In this document: positions 3,884 through 7,905 of the stretch, one piece after another | How positions within the stretch are numbered: the stretch's first letter is position 1 | Layout of the letters: each line of letters opens with the position of its first letter | NCBI GenBank assembly: GCA_038331135.1 | Contig: JBBQOS010000037.1 | Coordinates: 1 to 7,905, forward strand | Origin: UBA9337 sp038331135 | GTDB taxonomy: Bacteria; Patescibacteriota; Minisyncoccia; Moranbacterales; UBA9337 | Direction of reading: 5' to 3' | Length of the DNA stretch: 7,905 nt | Program-made: the position numbers and the translations under genes | The notes under the pieces: generated by a model | What the model saw: only the letters and a program-made list of their open reading frames with translations | Told to the model about the DNA's origin: nothing | Database searches by the model: none

Positions 3884-5209
3884 TTATTTATAGAGAATCA
3901 TTTGATTAACTGCTCGAGGTGAAATAGAAACTTTATAGAGTTTTTCCAATAGCTCGATAGTTGAGTCTAGATATATATTAGCACCCCAATATGGATCATG
4001 TACTACATACTTTCCGTTTTTCGCTTTGTTGTGAATCACTACATAATGCCCCGCTCCCCTCTTGGCATTAATAAAAATAATAACAGGATTTTCATTTTTT
4101 AACTCATTATCAAGAGTGCTCCAATTTACTCCGCCGTGTCCAATACTGCTAGCCAAGGCTAAGTTTTCCCAGCCTCTAGGCCAATTAATTAAATCCCAAA
4201 AAAAGATCGGTTTATCAGATAATTGTTTAGGATTAATACGCTCTCCATGATAAGTAAAAACCATCGCCACGGAAGTTACTGCGCATCCCAAATCTTTCAT
4301 TTTTGAATTGGAATTTCCAATGGTCTCATTTCCCCAGCGAGAATCTTTTTGTGAATAATACCATTTTGTATCAGCTAAGCCTGAAGTTGGCCTTTCTAAC
4401 CCAGAAGCAAAAGCACTTATCTCAGCAAAATTAGCGTTGTATAAATCATCAATATCCCCCAATAACTCTTGTTTTTGCTTTTCTATTTTAGCAAGTTTTG
4501 ATTGGTAGGTTGCTTCATCTCCTTTAGTTTGGACTAAAAGAGTATTTTTTTGAGTTTTAACTGATAATAATTTTACATTTTTTTCTTCCAAGGTTAACCC
4601 GATGCTGGACAAATTTTCTTTGTTTTTTGAAATTTCATCTTGATTAGTTTTTATTTTATCCTGGAGATATTTTAAATCAGTCGTTGCTTCTATTATTTTA
4701 CTACTAGTTTGATCAAAATAATCACCTTCTTTGGTCACAATAGAAAAATTTTCTATATTAAAAATAATTTTAGTGAGCATATCATCGTTATTTTCTTGAT
4801 AAGCTCTTATTATATCGGCCAAAAAAGATTTTTGAATTTGAATCAAAAAATCATTTTTTATTAAATCATTTCTTAGCTCATCATTTCTCTTGTTAAGTTC
4901 TTCCATCTTATCTGAGACTTCTTTTATTTGGCTCTTCATATCGCCTATTTCAGAGTTTAAACTATTCAATTGCGATCCCAAAAGAGTTTTTTGTTTCTGT
5001 TTCAAGAGAAGTATTTTTTCGTAAGTCGCCGCTTTCTCATTGAGGTTTTCCAACTCCTTGTTCTTTTTCTCAATTTTGTTCAACTCTTCTGCGGATAAAG
5101 TTGGTGTGTTGGTGGTTTGAGCATAAACTGGTTTAAAAAAAGAAAATATAAAAACAAAAACTACTAGCAATCCCCAGAAATAAATTGTATTTTTTATTTG
5201 TTTTTTCAT
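3884..5209 (-). CDS. Secreted coiled-coil protein with a C-terminal C39-like cysteine peptidase domain
   Basis: 441 residues. A signal peptide (1-30: KK, hydrophobic core 9-26, cleavage after VYA) sends it out of the cytosol. Residues about 40-260 are heptad-rich coiled coil, broken near 125-170 (FLADIIRAYQENNDDMLTKI...), as in the PcsB/CwlO family, whose coiled coil is gated by FtsEX. Where those proteins carry CHAP or NlpC domains, this one carries a Peptidase_C39_2-like domain: WYYSQKDSRWGNETIG (283-298), catalytic Cys309 in DLGCAVTS, His388 in GAGHYVVIHN, Asp405 in VHDPYWG. It is therefore a likely extracytoplasmic cysteine peptidase or peptidoglycan-modifying enzyme; substrate unknown. 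No ABC transporter domain is attached, so it is not a bacteriocin exporter. It starts 25 nt after gltX with a weak AAAGAA site, so translation probably depends on the shared transcript. Confidence 0.9.
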   Translation of the reverse strand: MKKQIKNTIYFWGLLVVFVFIFSFFKPVYAQTTNTPTLSAEELNKIEKKNKELENLNEKAATYEKILLLKQKQKTLLGSQLNSLNSEIGDMKSQIKEVSDKMEELNKRNDELRNDLIKNDFLIQIQKSFLADIIRAYQENNDDMLTKIIFNIENFSIVTKEGDYFDQTSSKIIEATTDLKYLQDKIKTNQDEISKNKENLSSIGLTLEEKNVKLLSVKTQKNTLLVQTKGDEATYQSKLAKIEKQKQELLGDIDDLYNANFAEISAFASGLERPTSGLADTKWYYSQKDSRWGNETIGNSNSKMKDLGCAVTSVAMVFTYHGERINPKQLSDKPIFFWDLINWPRGWENLALASSIGHGGVNWSTLDNELKNENPVIIFINAKRGAGHYVVIHNKAKNGKYVVHDPYWGANIYLDSTIELLEKLYKVSISPRAVNQMILYK

Positions 5210-5234
5210 TGTTAATAATTCTTTTTATGTTGCA

Positions 5235-6761
5235 CTATTTTTTACAAGCGAGTATTCCTTTGTTGATTCTTTTTAAGGATTCCGTCTGTCCCAAAACCCA
5301 AGACACCTGGAATGGTGAAGGTGATTTTTTTTCTCCCGTTAAGGTAGCGCGCAAAGGAAAAAGCAAATCCCCGCGTTTATCTCCCGCTGTTTCCAACAAT
5401 GATTTTTCGATATTTTCCAAATTCCAATCTTTTTCACTAATCTTTTCCAAAATGTTTTTAGATTTTTCTAGATTGTTTATGGTGTCTTTGTCAGGATTTT
5501 CTTTCCAGCGAAGATCGTTGGCGTTTAAAATAATGTTATCCGCATCCATAAAAAAGAATTTATTTTCCTCCCCTACTTCGGATAATTTAGTTAATCTTTC
5601 TTGCTCTACAGTTAAAATATTTTTTAAATATTCTTCTTTTCGCGCGTTGCTCCATGTTTCATGCGCTATGCTCCATGATTTGTAAAAATCTTTTTCTAAA
5701 AAAAATGGCAAAGATTTAGCGTACAATTCATCGGTAGTTAATTTCTTGATATATTGAGCGTTTATCCAGTCCAATTTCTTAAGATCAAAAATAGCGCCAG
5801 CTTTGTGAATTCTTTTTACATCAAAAGCTTCTATTAATTCTTGAATAGAAAAAATTTCCTGCACACTTCCATCTCCCAAATTCCATCCCAAGAGAACAAC
5901 AAAATTTATAATTGCCTCTTTGAGATAACCTTTTTTTATATAATCTTCCACAGAGACATCGCCCTGCCTTTTGGAAAGCTTGCTCTTATCACTGTTGAGA
6001 AGTAATGGCAAATGGACTGTCTGAGGAGCTTGCCAATTAAAATTTTGGTAAAGTTGAATATATTTTGGCGTGCTAGAAACATACTCTTCGCCTCTAAAAA
6101 CATGACTTATCTCCATCAAATGATCATCTATTACATTGGCGAAATTATAAGTCGGGTAGCCATCAGATTTTATTAGAATTTGATCTTCCAATAATTCATT
6201 TCTAAATTCAATGCGACCTCTAACTAAATCATCATAGCTTGTAAGACCTTCCCTGTTTATCTTTTGGCGAATGACAAATGGTTCTCCAGCTTTAATCTTT
6301 ATCTGAGCTTCTTTGGGTGTAAAATCTAAGCATTTTCTATCATACACAGGAGGTCTTTTGGCGGTTGTTTGCTCTTGGCGTAATTCTTCAAGTCTTTCCT
6401 CGCTACAAAAGCAATAATAAGCTGTGCCATTTTTAATCAATTCTTGAGCGTATTTTTGATAAATCGATATTCTTTCTGATTGAATATATGGCCCCAATGC
6501 TCCTTTTTGGATAATTTTTCCATTTTCTTTAAATACTCCCTCGGCATATTCAAAATTGGCCCACTGCAAAATATCAATTATTTTTTCAATTCCATTTTCT
6601 ATTTCTCTCTTTTTATCCGTGTCTTCAATGCGTAAAATAAAATCTCCATTATTTCTTTTAGCAAAAAGATAAGTATAAAGAGCAGTTCTGAAATTTCCAA
6701 CATGCATATATCCCGTTGGGCTAGGCGCAAACCTTACTCTAATTTTTTTATTATCATCCAT
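5235..6761 (-). CDS. gltX: Glutamyl-tRNA synthetase (class I)
   Basis: Charges tRNA-Glu with glutamate in the cytosol; in genomes without GlnRS it also mischarges tRNA-Gln for GatCAB, which this window cannot show. 508 residues, normal for the family. Seen: FAPSPTGYMHVGNFRTALY (11-29) with the HIGH motif as HVGN (20-23); RIEDTDKKRE (44-53); zinc-type cysteines C117, C119 and C144 in CFC...YDRKC; GYPTYNFANVIDDHLM (201-216); FRGEEY (222-227); the KMSKS loop as KLSKR (261-265); and LLGWNLGDG (290-298). The C-terminal half is the helical anticodon-binding domain, ending LRATLTGEKKSPS and LLFPL as in other GluRS. Residues about 360-380 contain a 7-residue repeat from a 21-nt duplication, an apparent in-frame insertion. 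The ATG has no ribosome binding site. It follows the CcdA-like gene by 45 nt and precedes the C39 gene by 25 nt. Confidence 0.98.
   Translation of the reverse strand: MDDNKKIRVRFAPSPTGYMHVGNFRTALYTYLFAKRNNGDFILRIEDTDKKREIENGIEKIIDILQWANFEYAEGVFKENGKIIQKGALGPYIQSERISIYQKYAQELIKNGTAYYCFCSEERLEELRQEQTTAKRPPVYDRKCLDFTPKEAQIKIKAGEPFVIRQKINREGLTSYDDLVRGRIEFRNELLEDQILIKSDGYPTYNFANVIDDHLMEISHVFRGEEYVSSTPKYIQLYQNFNWQAPQTVHLPLLLNSDKSKLSKRQGDVSVEDYIKKGYLKEAIINFVVLLGWNLGDGSVQEIFSIQELIEAFDVKRIHKAGAIFDLKKLDWINAQYIKKLTTDELYAKSLPFFLEKDFYKSWSIAHETWSNARKEEYLKNILTVEQERLTKLSEVGEENKFFFMDADNIILNANDLRWKENPDKDTINNLEKSKNILEKISEKDWNLENIEKSLLETAGDKRGDLLFPLRATLTGEKKSPSPFQVSWVLGQTESLKRINKGILACKK
5642..5677 (+). repeat. 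In-frame 21-nt-period repeat inside gltX
   Basis: GCGCGTTGCTCCATG (5642-5656) and GCGCTATGCTCCATG (5663-5677) are 15-mers with two differences and a spacing of exactly 21 nt. TGCTCCATG is identical in both. On the coding strand they give WSIAHET and WSNARKE, a 7-residue repeat. The GC content and the GCGC/CATG words differ from the surrounding gene, as if a small repeat had been inserted without breaking the frame. Confidence 0.6.
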
Positions 6762-6764
6762 AAA

Positions 6765-6794
6765 ATTATATTACTACAAATTAAATTTATTCAA
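6765..6794 (-). promoter_or_regulatory. Possible promoter just before gltX
   Basis: On the minus strand TTGAAT (6794-6789), an 18-bp spacer and TATAAT (6770-6765) match the sigma70 pattern well. The -10 box ends only 3 nt before the gltX ATG, so the expected start point would fall inside the first codon. It could serve a leaderless or N-terminally shorter product, or be chance in this AT-rich 45-nt gap. Confidence 0.3.
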
Positions 6795-6806
6795 GAGGCG
6801 GAAGCA

Positions 6807-7905
6807 TCAAAACACAAAAACATTTTTACCGCTAACCATCAATATTCCCAAAATTATCAAAATAATTCCGCCAATTAGTAAGGCTAAATTTGAATATTTA
6901 GCACCGAATTGATAAAACTTTCGATAACCAAAGATTGCCAATCCAAAAACTATAAAATCATCAACCATATAAAATAGTGTATAAATTCCTATATACCATT
7001 GCCGTGACCAAAAACCGAGAGAATTTAGTTCCAGTATCTTGGTAAATGACTGGGCAAGTCCCACCGAACAAGCAAACTCGATAATATTAACTGAAAAAGC
7101 TAGGCCGATAATTATAAAAGCCCCTAGGATATTTAGTGGTCTCGTGGCGATATCCTTTATTCGAGTGGTGATTTTTCTTTTGTGCTCCAAACTAGTCACA
7201 TCACAAACTAACTGTCCTTTGTTTTTTCTAAATTTATAAAGAAAATAGATTCCTCCGCCCAAACTCAAAAGTCCAACCAATGGTAACATCAACCAATCCA
7301 ACCTTATGAAATCCCAAGTTTTATACCAAACATTCAATATCATAAAATACATTATTGATTCCGCGATAATAAAAAGCCCAGCTATTATAATCATTTTGAG
7401 TCGATTGCCTATTTGAGAAAGTGCAATTAAAAAAGCTACCAAGACCCACATCGCACAAGGATTAAATCCATCGATAAATCCCAAAAGCGCCGCTATGGAA
7501 AATAATGAAAAATCCTTGGTTTCAATCACGCCAATAAAAGGCACGCTTATTTTTTCCAAAGTGTCTTTTTTTATTTCATCTTGACTACAAGCTTCTTGGC
7601 CACTCAATTGGCACACTCCGGATGTATCAGTATCTATCTTGGGGCTTTCTTCTAAATAAGAGGCCACCCTATTATGATCTCCTTCAGCCAAGCTAATTAT
7701 TTTTTTGCCCGTTAAATCAGCACTATCAAAACCCACAATCACCTCTCCGCCCACCAAAGTAATGGGTGTCACTTTGGATAATTTATTTTTTTCAACTATT
7801 TTTAAAAAAATGGTATAATTCTTTTCTTCTCCAATATCCAGTAGAGTAACTTTTACAGCTGAATCTTTAATAGTTTTCAAAAAAGCTTCCTCTCTAGCAC
7901 AAGCA
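6807..7905 (-). CDS. Thioredoxin/glutaredoxin-fold domain fused to a CcdA/DsbD-like membrane domain; N-terminus off the right edge
   Basis: Likely moves reducing equivalents across the membrane. The frame is open to the window edge, where it reads A-C-A-R-E-E-A-F-L. This is the second Cys (codon 7901-7899) and following helix of a probable CPxC motif; the first Cys lies outside. Numbering from the first in-window TTG (7880), the redox domain continues to about residue 65, with the cis-proline loop KVTPITLVGGEVIVGF (36-51). A linker (66-123) follows. The membrane part has about six hydrophobic segments (125-350). Cys142 in GFNPCAMW and Cys271 in EFACSVGL are the paired intramembrane cysteines of the CcdA/DsbD family. 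The linker carries two further cysteines, Cys90 and Cys98, spaced CX7C. It ends in TGA 45 nt before gltX, and the ORF almost certainly starts outside, not at 7880. Confidence 0.85.
   Translation of the reverse strand, partial: ACAREEAFLKTIKDSAVKVTLLDIGEEKNYTIFLKIVEKNKLSKVTPITLVGGEVIVGFDSADLTGKKIISLAEGDHNRVASYLEESPKIDTDTSGVCQLSGQEACSQDEIKKDTLEKISVPFIGVIETKDFSLFSIAALLGFIDGFNPCAMWVLVAFLIALSQIGNRLKMIIIAGLFIIAESIMYFMILNVWYKTWDFIRLDWLMLPLVGLLSLGGGIYFLYKFRKNKGQLVCDVTSLEHKRKITTRIKDIATRPLNILGAFIIIGLAFSVNIIEFACSVGLAQSFTKILELNSLGFWSRQWYIGIYTLFYMVDDFIVFGLAIFGYRKFYQFGAKYSNLALLIGGIILIILGILMVSGKNVFVF

Noticed and set aside
5185..5685. 166-codon plus-strand open frame over the end of gltX and the start of the C39 gene
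   Set aside because: It is antisense to two well-supported genes, and its residue content is what the complement of Lys/Glu-rich coding produces.
7039..7239. 66-codon plus-strand frame inside the CcdA-like gene
   Set aside because: Antisense to conserved membrane segments that include the second intramembrane cysteine.

Overview
The window is AT-rich, gene-dense and uses the standard bacterial code: TGA ends several genes at natural family boundaries and glycine is written GGN. The set of genes (NifS/IscS plus IscU, a COG2426 small membrane protein, a coiled-coil C39 peptidase beside gltX, a thioredoxin-CcdA fusion, small proteins of unknown family, weak or absent Shine-Dalgarno sites) suggests a Patescibacteria/CPR-type bacterium, Parcubacteria-like. 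This is inference from style and content; no rRNA or marker gene here fixes the lineage. TGA as stop argues against Gracilibacteria and Absconditabacteria.

Left part, plus strand (1-2338): the C-terminal third of a group I cysteine desulfurase, then its scaffold partner IscU. Next come a small polytopic membrane protein (COG2426/PF06695), a GNAT acetyltransferase, and a 69-residue protein. The last has near-consensus promoter elements and about 49% G+C (hand count), far above its surroundings.

Middle (2339-3492): about 1.15 kb with no intact gene, lying where plus-strand and minus-strand transcription converge. It holds a nested stem-loop right after the 69-aa gene. It also holds a block bounded by perfect 12-bp inverted repeats (2433-2444 and 3460-3471). 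Inside are at least six copies of a palindrome with arms GATACAT/ATGTATC, many T-runs, and short frameshifted fragments that look like the start of a NUDIX hydrolase. I read it as a decayed or non-autonomous mobile element, or a protein-binding or replication-type locus. This is the least explained part of the window.

Right part, minus strand (3493-7905): transcribed leftward are a thioredoxin-fold/CcdA-like membrane protein (cut by the right edge inside its likely CPxC motif), gltX, a secreted coiled-coil C39-like cysteine peptidase, and a small frameshifted gene with a (CTTT)7 tetranucleotide run. Gaps of 45 and 25 nt between the first three fit one transcription unit. The products cover Fe-S cluster assembly (left), and glutamyl-tRNA synthesis, thiol redox at the membrane and cell-wall or extracytoplasmic proteolysis (right). 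There are no tRNA, rRNA or CRISPR features that I can support.
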